Below, one piece after another: positions 55,334 through 64,000 of a DNA stretch of 64,000 bases. The notes beneath the pieces were generated by a model. That model did not search any database. It was not told the origin of the DNA and saw only the letters and a list, made by a program, of their open reading frames with translations. The stretch's first letter is position 1, and each line of letters begins with the position of its first letter. The stretch is taken from positions 1,798,001-1,862,000 of the forward strand of contig CAWKDD010000001.1 in NCBI GenBank assembly GCA_963848335.1. Direction: 5' to 3'. Made by a program: the position numbers and the translations under genes. Source of the DNA: Chersky-840 sp963848335 (GTDB taxonomy: Bacteria > Actinomycetota > Acidimicrobiia > Acidimicrobiales > UBA8190).

Positions 55334-56170
55334 ATGGCGAACTCGACAAGCACCCACGACGGCATCCGGCTCTTCCTGGACGATCTCGACCGGTACCCCC
55401 TGCCCGACCACGAGCAGCAGGTCGAGCTGGCCAAGCGCGTCGCCGCCGGAGACGACGAGGCCCGGCGCCAGATGATCGCGGCCAACCTGCGCCTCGTCGT
55501 CCACTGGGCGCGGCGGTACCAGGACCGTGGCGTGGACTTCGGCGACCTCGTCCAGGAGGGGACCTTCGGGCTGATGCGCGCCGTGGACAAGTTCGACTGG
55601 CAGCGCGGCTTCCGGTTCTCGACCTACGCCACGTGGTGGATCCGCCAGGCCCTGCAGCGGGCCGTCCAGCAACACGGCAACACCATCCGGGTTCCCATGG
55701 AGGTGGCCGAGCAGGCCCAGCGCGCCGACCGGGTGACCTGGGAGCTCGCCGCCGACCTGCAGCGTGATCCCACGCCCGAAGAGGTCGCCGAGGCGAGCGG
55801 CGTCGACGAGCGGACCCTGGAGACGGTCCAGGGCGCGGCACGGGTGGTGGCCAGTCTCGACCAGCCGGCGGGGACCGACAGCGGCACGGCCCTGGGCGAC
55901 CTGGTGGGGGCGGAAGAGCCCACCTTCGAGGACGACGTCGAACGCCAGATCGTCCTCAGCCGGGTACGCGACGCCGTGGACGGTCTCGGAGAGCTCGAGC
56001 GCGACGTCCTGCGCATCCGCTACGGGCTCGACGACGGGACGCCGACCTCCCTCCAGGCCACCGCGTCCCGCCTCGGGATCGGCGTGCGCCGGGCCCGCCA
56101 GGCCGAGGCCCGTGCGCTGCAGCAGCTGGCCACGCTGGCCGAGATCGAGGCGGCGCACCAGGCTGCCTGA
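55334..56170 (+). CDS. Group 2 sigma-70 family RNA polymerase sigma factor
   Basis: A 278-residue alternative primary-like sigma factor. Region 1.2 is GIRLFLDDLDRYPLPD; region 2 is ANLRLVVHWARRYQDRGVDF and GFRFSTYATWWIRQAL; region 3 is VTWELAADLQRDPTPEEVAE; region 4 is RIRYGLDDGTPTSLQATASR and VRRARQAEARALQQL. Region 1.1 is missing, as in group 2 (RpoS/HrdB-like) factors. It has a conventional GAGGA ribosome-binding site before ATG 55334, unlike its leaderless neighbours. No anti-sigma factor gene lies nearby. The sequence is intact although surrounded by damaged genes. Confidence 0.92.
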   Translation: MANSTSTHDGIRLFLDDLDRYPLPDHEQQVELAKRVAAGDDEARRQMIAANLRLVVHWARRYQDRGVDFGDLVQEGTFGLMRAVDKFDWQRGFRFSTYATWWIRQALQRAVQQHGNTIRVPMEVAEQAQRADRVTWELAADLQRDPTPEEVAEASGVDERTLETVQGAARVVASLDQPAGTDSGTALGDLVGAEEPTFEDDVERQIVLSRVRDAVDGLGELERDVLRIRYGLDDGTPTSLQATASRLGIGVRRARQAEARALQQLATLAEIEAAHQAA

Positions 56171-56177
56171 TCGGCCC

Positions 56178-57179
56178 TCACGGCGACAGGCCCGCCCGGG
56201 CGCCCGACGAGATCGTCGGGCAGGGGCGCCTCCCAGGTTCTGCGTCCTCCCGAGGGATGGTCGAGCGACAGCCGGAAGGCGTGGAGGAACAGCCGACCCG
56301 GCGCCATCGGCGCCGTGAGGGATCGAGGGCGGGCAGGCGAGCCTCCGTAGCGTTCGTCCCCGATGACCGGATGGCCGATGGCGGCCAGGTGCACCCGGAC
56401 CTGATGGGTCCGCCCCGTGTCCAGGCGGGCTTCGAGCAAGGTGCAGGGGACCGGGGCGAGGAAGCGCCCCACCACCCGGTACTCGGTGCGCGCCTGTCTG
56501 CCCCGGGCGGTGACGGCCATGCGCGTCCGCTGTCGCGTCGAGCGCCCGATGGGCGCGTCGATGGTCCCCTCGTCGGACTCCAGGGACCCCGCCACCAGCA
56601 CGAGGTACTCGCGTCCCGCGCTGTGGGCCCGGAATTGCCTCGACAGGACGCCATAGGCGCTCAGGCGTACGGGCCACCACCAGTAGCCCCGACGTGCCCT
56701 TGTCCAGGCGGTGCACGATGCCGGGCCGGCTCGGGTCGCCGCCCCCGGCTCCGGCCAGTCGGGCCAGGTCGGGGAACCGCGCCACCAGACCGTCGACCAG
56801 GGTCCCCCCGCGGTGCCCGGCGCCATGGTGGACCACGAGGCCGGCCGGCTTGTCCACCACCACCAGCTCGGCGTCCTCGTAGACGACGGCGAAGGCCACC
56901 GAGGAGTCCGGGCACGGGGACGTCGGTGTCGGCCGCGTGCACGTCGACCTCAGGCGCTGGCCGGCTGCGGACCGTGCGGCTGCGGGTGGTGACGGGGCTG
57001 GCCGTCGAGGAGGACCCCCCCGCCTCGACCAGATCGGCGACGGCGCCGCGCGCCAACCCGCTCAGCAGCGACACGGCCCGGTCGACGCGCGCCCCGGCCA
57101 GAGCGGGGGGCACGGTCAGGTCCAACGGGTCCGGAGCGTAGGGGGCCCGGGGGGGTGGCGGCTCCGGCGACGGGGTCAC
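56178..57179 (-). CDS. rluD: RluD-type 23S rRNA pseudouridine synthase, several frame breaks
   Basis: Modifies uridines in 23S rRNA (RluA/RluC/RluD group). The N-terminal S4 domain starts LDLTVPPALAGARVDRAVSL; the catalytic domain has VVDKPAGLVVHHG and GIVHRLDKGTSGLLVVA with the catalytic Asp, and ARLDTGRTHQVRVHLAAIGH. Frame changes occur near 57010, 56960, 56905 and 56695, and possibly near the C-terminus; the stop near 56178 is my estimate, since the main frame stays open into the sigma gene. GTG at 57179 makes a GTGA overlap with lspA, the usual lspA-rluD order. Confidence 0.87.
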
Positions 57180-57658
57180 GTGGCCCGTTCCCCTCGCCAC
57201 AACAACAGCCCGGCCAAGATCCCGCCCACGACGACACACGAGTCGGCCACGTTGAACGTGGGCCAGAAGTGCAGCGCGATGAAGTCGACGACCGCACCGT
57301 GATGGGAGCGGAACACCCGGTCGGCCAGGTTGCCGAGCGCGCCGCCCACCACCAGGCCGAGCGCCACCGCGATGGGCGTCGACTGGACCCGGCGGACCGC
57401 CCCCAGCATCACGAGCACGGCCACCACGGCCAGGCCGCCCAGGACCGGGGCCCAGCCCCGGGCGAAGCTGAAGGCGGCCCCGGAGTTGTAGGTGAGCTGG
57501 AGGTCGAGCTTCCACACCACGTGGATGGGGCCGCGTGACAGCCGGTCCACGGCCCACGACTTCGTCGCCTGGTCGACGGCCACCACCACGACGGCGACGG
57601 CCCCGGCGATGAGCAGGCGCCGGACGGCGTCGCGCCGCGGGCGCTCCCCGTCGCTCAG
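57176..57658 (-). CDS. lspA: Lipoprotein signal peptidase, apparent CTG start
   Basis: Inner-membrane aspartic protease (signal peptidase II) that matures lipoproteins. Four membrane segments are seen; family motifs are VVAVDQATKSWAV, YNSGAAFSFARG, GALGNLADRVF and FNVADSCVVVG, the last two with the catalytic Asp pair. No ATG, GTG or TTG fits; CTG at 57658 (LSDGERPRRDAV) overlaps the stop of the preceding gene as CTGA and gives 160 residues, the family length. Confidence 0.92.
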   Translation of the reverse strand: MSDGERPRRDAVRRLLIAGAVAVVVVAVDQATKSWAVDRLSRGPIHVVWKLDLQLTYNSGAAFSFARGWAPVLGGLAVVAVLVMLGAVRRVQSTPIAVALGLVVGGALGNLADRVFRSHHGAVVDFIALHFWPTFNVADSCVVVGGILAGLLLWRGERAT

Positions 57659-58440
57659 CGTCGGTGCAGCCCTCCGCTCTTGCACGACACGCACAGCCGG
57701 GCATAGGGCAGCGCCCTCAGCCTGGCCTTGGGGATCGGTTGCCCGCAGCTCTCGCACGCGCCGTACATCTTGGTCTCGATGGCTTGCAGGGCCATGTCGA
57801 TCTCCTCGATCGTGGCCATGGCCTGGGCCGACAGCGTGAGGTCCCGCTCGCGGTCCACGGCCACGGTCCCGCCCTCGCCGGACTCCTCGTCGAACTGCAC
57901 GTCCCCCGGCTCGCGCTCGAGGGCCAGGGACTCCGCCTCGGCCCGCAGGTCGGCGGCCTGGTTCTTGTAGACCTCGCGCTCTTCGAGCAGCAGCTTGCGC
58001 TGCTCCTCGAGGAACTTGGGCTCCGAGGCGTAGGGACCCCGGGTGGGCTTGGGGGGCGGCTTGGGAGGGGCCGGCTTGGGCGGCCGGTGCCGCCTTGGCC
58101 GGCGCCGGCGCCGCGGGGGCCGCGCCGCCAGAGGCGTCTGCCGCCACCTTCTTCGCCGGTGCGACCTTCTTGACCGGCACCGCCTTCTTCTTGGCCGGCG
58201 CCGCCTTCTTCTTGACCGGCGCCGCCTTCTTCTTGGCCGGAGCCACCTTCTTGGCCGTGGGCGGGCCTCTTGGCCGGCGCCTTCTTCTTGAGCGCTACGA
58301 CCTTCTTCTTGGCCGGGGCCGGCTTCTTCACCGGGGCCGCCTTCTTCTTGGCGGCCGCGGCCTTCTTCTTGGCCGGGACGGCCTTCTTGGCCGTGGTCGC
58401 TCTTCTTCTTCGGCGGTGGCGACTTCTTGACCGCGGCCAT
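57655..58440 (-). CDS. DksA/TraR-type zinc-finger protein with Lys/Ala/Pro-rich tail, frame breaks
   Basis: The C-terminal half is a DksA/TraR-like protein: a coiled-coil region (FLEEQRKLLLEEREVYKNQA), MATIEEIDMALQAIE, and a C4 zinc finger in YGACESCGQPIPKARLR and YARLCVSCKSG. Such proteins act in the RNA polymerase secondary channel. The N-terminal ~130 residues are repeats of the type PAKKKAAPVKKKA, spread over three frames because of at least three breaks (about 58395, 58262 and 58085). Similar tails occur on histone H1-like and HupB proteins and suggest nucleic-acid binding. ATG at 58440 has GGAGGG upstream. Confidence 0.82.
   Translation of the reverse strand: MAAVKKSPPPKKKSDHGQEGRPGQEEGRGRQEEGGPGEEAGPGQEEGRSAQEEGAGQEARPRPRRWLRPRRRRRRSRRRRRRPRRRRCRSRRSHRRRRWRQTPLAARPPRRRRRPRRHRPPKPAPPKPPPKPTRGPYASEPKFLEEQRKLLLEEREVYKNQAADLRAEAESLALEREPGDVQFDEESGEGGTVAVDRERDLTLSAQAMATIEEIDMALQAIETKMYGACESCGQPIPKARLRALPYARLCVSCKSGGLHRR
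58150..58400. repeat. Degenerate 12-15 bp repeats coding Lys/Ala/Pro units
   Basis: GCCTTCTTCTTG and close variants recur about ten times here (plus-strand reading), separated by GGCCGG- or ACCGG-type spacers. On the coding (minus) strand each unit reads CAAGAAGAAGGC and encodes KKKA. Repeat expansion or contraction could change tail length between strains, and it is a likely place for assembly errors. Confidence 0.8.
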
Positions 58441-58611
58441 CAGCGCAACCCTCCGGCCGCCGAGCGGTGATCGCGATGTCGGTCATCTCCCCGGGCTTTC
58501 GTCTGCTCGACGAAGGTGGGCGACCATAGCGTCGCCCCGTCTGGGCGGCAACACCTCGCGCGCCCGGGGTATTCCGGTCGAGCGCTCCTCGGAGGGTGTC
58601 GCCTCCTCCAA

Positions 58612-58617
58612 TACGCT
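58612..58617 (+). promoter_or_regulatory. -10 box TACGCT, leaderless promoter of ileS
   Basis: TACGCT ends 7 bases before the ileS ATG at 58625. A GGAGG/CCTCC hairpin lies just upstream. Confidence 0.55.
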
Positions 58618-58624
58618 GTGGGGC

Positions 58625-61600
58625 ATGCCCAACCCGCCTGGCGGCCAGGCGCCGTACCCCGACGTCGACCCGCAAGCCGACTACCCCCGCCTCGAGGAGC
58701 AGGTCCTCGAGTACTGGGCCGAGGACGGCACCTTCGCGGCTTCCGTCGAGGCCCGACCGGGCGGCCCCAACGAGTTCGTCTTCTACGACGGGCCGCCCTT
58801 CGCCAACGGGCTCCCCCACTACGGCCACCTCCTCACCGGGTTCGTCAAGGACGCCGTGCCCCGCTACCAGACCATGCGCGGCCGGCGGGTGGAGCGGCGC
58901 TTCGGATGGGACTGCCACGGACTTCCCGCCGAGATGGAGGCGGAGAAGGAGCTCGAGGTGTCGGGCCGGGCCGGCATCGTCGAGTACGGCATCGACCACT
59001 TCAACGACTACTGCCGGACCCTCGTCCAGCGCACCACCGACGCCTGGGAGCGCTACGTGACCCGCCAGGCCCGCTGGGTCGACTTCGCCAACGACTACAA
59101 GACCATGGACCTCTCCTACATGGAGAGCGTGATGTGGGCGTTCAAGACGCCTGTGGGAGAAGGGTCTCCTCTACGAGGGCGAGCGGGTCCTCCCCTACTG
59201 CTGGGAGTGCGAGACCCCGCTGTCGAACTTCGAGACCCGCCAGGACGACGCCTACCGGCCCCGCCAGGACCCGGCCGTCACTGTCGTCTTCACGCTCGAC
59301 GCCGACGACAGCGGCACCGGCCCCGCCGGTTCCTCGGGCCCGCTGCGACTCCTGGCGTGGACGACGACGCCCGTGGACGCTGCCGTCGAACCTGGCCCTG
59401 GCCGTCGGGCCCCGACATCGACGTACGCCGTCTACGAGCTCCTCGGCAGCCCGACCGTGATCGCCGCCGAACGCGCCGGCGCCTACCCCGAGCTCTTCGG
59501 CGACGCCGAGCCGCTGGCCCGGTTCACCGGCCCGAGCCCTGGTCGGACGGACGCTACCGCCCCCTGTTCCCGTTCTTCGCCGACTGGCCCGGCGCCTTCC
59601 GTGGTGCTCGGCGGGGACTTCGTCGCCACCGACGAAGGCACCGGCGTGGTCCACATGGCCCCGGGCTTCGGAGAGGAGGACTTCGACCTCTGCGCCGCGG
59701 CGGGCATCGCGCGTGGTGTGCCCCGTCGACGACCGGGCCCGCTTCACCGCCGAGGTCCCGCCCTACGCCGGTCAGCTCGTGTTCGACGCCAACCGCGCCA
59801 TCATCGCCGACCTCAAGGCGGCGGGCGCCCTGGTGGAGGCCAAGCCCTACACCCACAGCTATCCCCACTGCTGGCGCACCGACACGCCCCTCATCTACAA
59901 GGCCGTGCAGCTCATGGTTCGTGCCGGGTCACCGCCATCAAGGACCGCATGCTCGAGCTCAACCAGCAGATCGACTGGGTCCCCGCCCACATCCGCGACG
60001 GCGCCTTCGGCAAGTGGCTCGAAGGGGCGCGCGACTGGTCGATCAGCCGCAACCGCTTCTGGGGGTCGCCCATCCCGGTGTGGAAGAGCGACGACCCGAC
60101 GCTATCCCCGCATCGACGTCTACGGCAGCGTCGAGGAGCTCGAGCGCGACTTCGGCGTCCGCCTCACGGACCTGCACCGTCCCGCCATCGACGCGCTCGT
60201 CCGGCCCAATCCCGACGACCCCACCGGGCGCTCGACCATGCGACGGGTGACCGACGTGCTCGACTGCTGGTTCGAGTCCGGGCTCGATGCCCTTCGCCCA
60301 GGTCCACTACCCCTTCGAGCGACGCCGAGTGGTTCGAGTCCCACTTCCCCGCCGACTTCATCGTGGAGTACGTGAGCCAGACCCGGGGCTGGTTCTACAC
60401 GCTGCACGTGCTGGCCACCGCGCTCGTTCGACCGACCGCCCTTCCGGCACTGCGTGGCCCACGGCAGTCGTGCTCGGCGACGACGGCCGCAAGATGTCCA
60501 AGCGCCTGGGCAACTACCCCGAGCCCGACATGGTCTTCGACGTGTGGGGAGCCGACGCCATGCGCTGGTTCCTGCTGTCGTCGCCGATCCTGCGAGGCCA
60601 GGACCTCGTGGTCCACGCCAAGGGGATCGAAGAGGTGCGGCGCCAGGTCCTGAACCCGATCTGGAACGCCTGGTACTTCCTGTCGCTCTACGCCAACGTG
60701 GACGGCATCCGCGGGCCGGGCCCGGACCGACGCCACCGGGGTCCTCGACCGCTACATCCTGGCCAAGACGGCATCGCTGGTCGACGACGTCACCGCCTCG
60801 ATGGACGCCTACGACCTCTTCGCGGCGTGCTCGGCCATCACCCGCTTCCTCGATGCCCTCAACAACTGGTACATCCGGCGCAGCCGCGACCGGTTCTGGC
60901 GGGCCCGCGACGGCTCCGCCGAGGTCGAGTCGGACAAGGCCGACGCCTACGACACCTTGTCCACCGTGCTCGTCACGCTGTGCAAGGTCTCGGCCCCCCT
61001 GCTGCCCCTGCTGACCGAGACCGTGTACCGGGGCCTGACCGGCGAGCGCAGCGTCCACCTGGCGCGACTGGCCCGCCCCCGGTGAGCTCCCCGCCGACCC
61101 CGAGCTGGTCGAGGCCATGGACATCGTGCGCGACGTGTGCTCGGCCGCGCACGCGGTGCGCAAGGCCAACGGCCGGCGCGCCCGCCTGCCCTTGCGCCGG
61201 CTCACGGTGGCCACGGCGCGTCCCGGAGCGGCTGCGGCCCTTCGTCGACCTCATCGAGGACGAGGTCAACGTCAAGGAGGTGGTGCTCACCGACGAGGTG
61301 GGCGACGTGGCCGACGAGGTCCTCACCCTCGTCCACGCCGCGCTCGGCCCCCGCCTGGGCCCGACACCCAACGGGTCACCGCCGCGGTGCGCGCCGGCGA
61401 CTGGCAACGCACCGACGACGGCGTCTTCGCCGGCGGCGTGCGCCTCGAGCCCGGCGAGTACGAGCTCGTGCTCCGGCCCCGCAACGTCGTCGAGGGCCGC
61501 ACCCTTCCCGACGACGTGGGGGTCGTGACCCTCGACACCACCGTCGACGACGACCTCGAGTCCGAGGGCCTGGCCCGCGACGTGGTCCGCCTCGTCCAGA

Positions 61601-61800
61601 CCGAACGGCGCGGCGGCGGGACTGCACGTGTCGGACTGCATCGACTTGCGACATCGTCGCCCCGGCCGCAGACCGCGCGCGGCCGTAGAGGCGCACGAGC
61701 GCCTACGTGCGCCGACCAGACCCTGGCCGTCGAGGTGCGGGTCACGGTGGGCGCCGAGCTGTCCATCGAGGTCACCAAGACTCCCTGCCCGAGCCCCTGA
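58625..61800 (+). CDS. ileS: Isoleucine-tRNA ligase, type 2, many frame breaks
   Basis: Class I synthetase of about 1050 residues. The HIGH motif is in DGPPFANGLPHYGHLLTG and the KMSKS loop is KMSKRLGNYPEPDM. These forms belong to the eukaryote-like type 2 enzymes (IleS2), generally mupirocin-resistant, also found in mycobacteria. The N-terminal 175 residues are clean; then the frame changes at 15 or more places (for example near 59151, 59371, 59411, 59531, 59712, 59930, 60103, 60290, 60725, 61080, 61225). In those I worked through, deleting one base restores family sequence. ATG at 58625 follows a -10 box. It is convergent with divIVA. Confidence 0.92.
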
Positions 61801-61882
61801 CCGGGCCGACCGCGGCACGGGCGAGCGGTGGCGCCGGTGACCCGGCGCCGCCCGACCAGCGGCGCGGCCCGACGCGCCGGCG

Positions 61883-62790
61883 TCAGCGAGGGCGCGATGG
61901 CCTGGGGCTGGCTGGTGTCGTCGATGGCCATGACACCTTGAGGTCGCTGTCGGCCGTCGGGCGCGTCGGCGTCCACGGCACGCGCCCCGCCGGTGGCGGC
62001 GTTGCCCTGGACGGGGACGGCGGTCCGACCGCTCCTTCAGGCATGGCCGAGGGCTCGCGTCCCGGGTTGCCGCCGACGGGGTCGGGGGCGGCGACGGTGG
62101 GGATGTCCTCGCCCGGACGCGGCGTGCTCATGGTCGGTGGGCTCGTCGCTCGGGACGGGCCGTCGGGCGCGGTGCCGGTCGCTGCGCCAGGATCGACCCG
62201 GCTGGGCTGCACGTGCTCGTCGACCCACGTCAGCATGTCGCTCAGCGCGCCGCGCAGCCGGTTGCGCTCGTTCTCCATGTGACGCGCGATGGTCTCGACG
62301 TCTCCGGCGAGCTGGGCCCGGATCGACTCCAGCCGCGTGATCTCCTCGCGCAGGTGCCGCTCGGTGTCCTCGGTGACCGACTTGGCCCGCTGCTCGGCCT
62401 CGCCGAGCACCCGGCGGGCCCGCTCCTCGGCGTCGGCGACGAGCACGCGCGCCTGGGCCTCGGCTTCGGCCTGGGTCTGGTCGACGAACTTCTGGGCCAG
62501 CAGCAGCGTGCGCTGCAAGGTGTCGTCGCTGACCTGTGGCGCCTGACGACTGGGGCTGGAGCTGCGACCTCTTGCAGCATGCCCTCGAGTTGGGCGATGC
62601 GCTCGGCCGCCTGCTTGAGTCGCTCCCCCGCTTGGCGCACCTGTTCCTGCAGCGCCTCGGCATCCACCGCCACGCGCTCGAGGTACTCGTCTACGTCGTC
62701 GATGTGGTACCCGCGAAGAGTCTGGCGGAATTCGACGGTTCGCAGGCTGTCGAGGCTCGAGCCCTGGCCGGTCGGCTTTCCACTGTCCAT
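61883..62790 (-). CDS. divIVA: DivIVA/Wag31-type cell-pole protein, one frame break
   Basis: Coiled-coil scaffold that marks curved membrane and directs polar growth or septum placement. The membrane-binding N-domain is TVEFRQTLRGYHIDDVDEYL. The frame changes near 62535 and continues in a long coiled coil (QKFVDQTQAEAEAQARVLVA, TRLESIRAQLAGDVETIARH). The last ~90 residues are Pro/Ser/Thr-rich; their end at 61883 is uncertain. ATG at 62790 follows TAGGAT at 7 bases. Its neighbours yggT, sepF and yggS are the usual division-cluster genes. Confidence 0.9.
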
Positions 62791-62797
62791 GCGGGCA

Positions 62798-62803
62798 ATC
62801 CTA
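62798..62803 (-). promoter_or_regulatory. -10 box TAGGAT, leaderless promoter of divIVA
   Basis: TAGGAT ends 7 bases before the ATG at 62790 on the minus strand. Confidence 0.6.
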
Positions 62804-62928
62804 GCCAAGCGGCCCGCGGGGCATGCTCGACGGTCACGCACGGGCACGCTCGGCGCACCGGGCCACGACCCTCGAGGCCCGACCACCTCCGGGGCCCCCG
62901 ACGGCCGGGGCTGCGCACCGGCGCTGCG

Positions 62929-63202
62929 CTACAGGACGTTGGAGGCGATCGGGATGACGATCAACTGGATGCCGAAGAACACGATGATGAACGACAGGTC
63001 GATGCCGAAGCCGCCCGCCCGCACCGGGGGCAGGAGCCGGCGCACCGGGCCGAGCACGGGCTCGGTCAGGCGGTACAGGACCGAGTTGATGCTGGCCAAC
63101 GTCGAGCCCGGCGCGGCCGGGAACCAGCTGAGCAGGGCACGGGGGAACAGGATGCCCCACAGATAGATCTCACAGGGCGTAGACGACGACGGTGCGGAGC
63201 AC
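62929..63202 (-). CDS. YggT family membrane protein, one frame break
   Basis: Small membrane protein, about 90 residues, with two hydrophobic segments: YLWGILFPRALLSWFPA and LSFIIVFFGIQLIVIPIASN, joined by VLYRLTEPVLGPVRRLLPPV, the conserved YggT loop. The reading is broken near 63176, where one extra T places a stop after VVVYAL; without it the family sequence EIYLWGILFPR continues. The start is uncertain; GTG at 63202 is one option. It lies between sepF and divIVA, as usual; the role is probably linked to envelope growth. Confidence 0.82.
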
Positions 63203-63262
63203 GACGAACGAGGTTACGGCGTCAGCGTGGAGTCACAGGTGGCAGGCTCGAGCGTGGCGGCC

Positions 63263-63801
63263 TCAGGGCCGCAGGAGCCCGTTCTCCTGGAGGCGCTGGC
63301 GCTCCTCGGCCGACACCTTGACGTTCGACGGGGTCACCAGGAACACCTTGTCGGCCACGCGCTCCATCTTCCCGCTCAGCGCGTAGGCGACACCGCTGCA
63401 GAAGTCGATCATGCGCCGCATGAGCTCGCGATCGGCGACCTGGAGGTTCACGATCACCGGTTGATTGGCCATGAGCCGGTCGGCGATCTGGCGGGCGTCG
63501 CCGAACTGCATGGGCGCCACCACGTGCACGCGGGCCCCGGGCTCGGCGGCGACCGGACGCACCACGCTGCGGGGGGTGATGGTCGGCGTCACGGTGGGGA
63601 AGTCCTCTCGCGGGAGCGGCCGGATGGTGCTCGTGGCCACCGACGGAGGTGGGCTCGTCCTCTTCCTCGGCGGCGAGCGACACGCGCTGGCTCGAGGCGT
63701 TGGCCGACGGCCGGGCGCGGCTCGTACTCGTCGTACTCGTCGTACTCGTCGTCGACCAGGCCCAGATACACCATGGCCCTCTTGAAGAATCCAGACGCCA
63801 T
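63263..63801 (-). CDS. sepF: Cell division protein SepF, two frame breaks
   Basis: SepF anchors FtsZ to the membrane. The N-terminal amphipathic helix is ASGFFKRAMVYLGLVDDEYD, followed by an acidic DEY repeat and a linker; the folded core is VHVVAPMQFGDARQIADRLM, NQPVIVNLQVADRELMRRMI and DFCSGVAYALSGKMERVADK. The frame changes near 63712 and 63645 inside the linker; both are repaired by removing one base. ATG at 63801 has GGGAGG upstream and a TACGCT box about 20 bases further. Confidence 0.9.
63722..63755. repeat. Tandem 9-bp repeat in sepF
   Basis: About three and a half copies of GTACTCGTC (plus strand), coding DEYDEYDEY in the SepF linker. In-frame length change here would alter the linker without breaking the protein. 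Confidence 0.8.
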
Positions 63802-63879
63802 CGCCAGCCTCCCGTTCGACAGCGTAGTGCCTCCGACCAGGCACAGGGGGATGGCAGCGGGCCGCCGGGGGCGGCTCCC

Positions 63880-64000
63880 TCACGCCGGCGGGAGGGGGCG
63901 TTCCCCGAACAACGCGCGCCCCACGCGCACCATGGTGCTGCCCTCGGACAGCGCCACCTCGAGGTCGTCGGTCATGCCCATCGACACCTCGGGAAGCCCG
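63880..64000 (-). CDS. YggS-type PLP homeostasis protein, C-terminal end only
   Basis: Only the last 39 residues lie in the window: SMGMTDDLEVALSEGSTMV then RVGRALFGERPLPPA, the typical C-terminus of the YggS/PLPBP family, which binds pyridoxal phosphate and balances its pool. The gene runs off the right edge of the window. Its place before sepF-yggT-divIVA matches the conserved cluster after ftsZ. Confidence 0.88.
   Translation of the reverse strand, partial: GLPEVSMGMTDDLEVALSEGSTMVRVGRALFGERPLPPA

Noticed and set aside
58095..58430. A hydrophobic Ala/Phe-rich protein on plus (membrane-protein-like)
   Set aside because: It is the exact antisense of the KKKA repeats of the dksA-like gene.
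58441..58624. A T-box riboswitch before ileS
   Set aside because: GGGCGGCAACACCTCGCG near 58550 faintly recalls a T-box core, but it departs from the consensus and a -10 box 7 bases before the ATG argues for a leaderless message. A covariance-model search would settle it.

Overview
The window is a very GC-rich, gene-dense stretch of a bacterial chromosome, most likely from an actinobacterium and plausibly from a deep lineage such as Acidimicrobiia. The lineage call is inference. It rests on an actinobacterial integration host factor (mihF), a bacterial proteasome activator (bpa), DUF3151 and DUF1844 proteins, an actinobacterial-style PriA, a type-2 isoleucyl-tRNA synthetase, divIVA/sepF/yggT, and the pyr-gmk-rpoZ-coaBC-metK-priA-def-fmt gene order. 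There are no rRNA, tRNA, CRISPR, phage or IS features, and no gene-free stretch above about 300 bases.

Layout. 1-9.5 kb (mostly minus): pheT (cut by the window edge), pheS, an rRNA/tRNA methyltransferase, rplT-rpmI-infC, a DUF1844 gene on plus, a cold-shock-like gene, hisG, ribH, ribBA and ribD. 9.6-11.7 kb: a large membrane protein that looks like a GT-C glycosyltransferase. 11.7-34.8 kb: one long minus-strand run, in transcription order aroC-aroK-aroB-aroQ-pepP-efp-nusB, then pyrR-pyrB-pyrC-carA-carB-pyrD-pyrF-mihF-gmk-rpoZ-coaBC-metK-priA-def-fmt-rpe. 34.8-36.3 kb: prepilin peptidase and an Nfu-type Fe-S protein. 36.35-40.06 kb: a plus-strand island of an ATP-grasp enzyme, a radical SAM protein with a CCAEP tail, and a cysteine-rich protein. 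40.1-48.2 kb: small conserved genes, tyrS, an SDR, a YyaL-type thioredoxin-domain protein and two unrecognised convergent genes. 48.4-64 kb: dnaE, bpa, a phosphodiesterase-like enzyme, an Rrf2 regulator, a histidine phosphatase, a group-2 sigma factor, rluD-lspA-dksA-like, ileS, divIVA, yggT, sepF and the end of yggS.

How it works together. The central run supplies chorismate, de novo pyrimidines, CoA, SAM, GMP/GDP, translation factors and N-formyl-methionine metabolism. Many neighbours overlap by four bases (ATGA, GTGA, and CTGA twice), so translational coupling is probably widespread. Upstream of pyrR there is a textbook PyrR-binding RNA hairpin behind a TAGGAT -10 box. About fourteen genes carry a TANNNT hexamer 5-8 bases (mostly 6-7) before the start codon, which fits leaderless transcription.

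Sequence quality. Many essential genes are broken by frame changes. In roughly twenty-five cases examined by hand, removing single bases restores the family sequence. The breaks are sparse before about 48 kb and dense after it, especially in dnaE, rluD, dksA-like and ileS. I read them as insertion-type sequencing errors, not pseudogenes, and give each affected gene as one feature spanning its full length.
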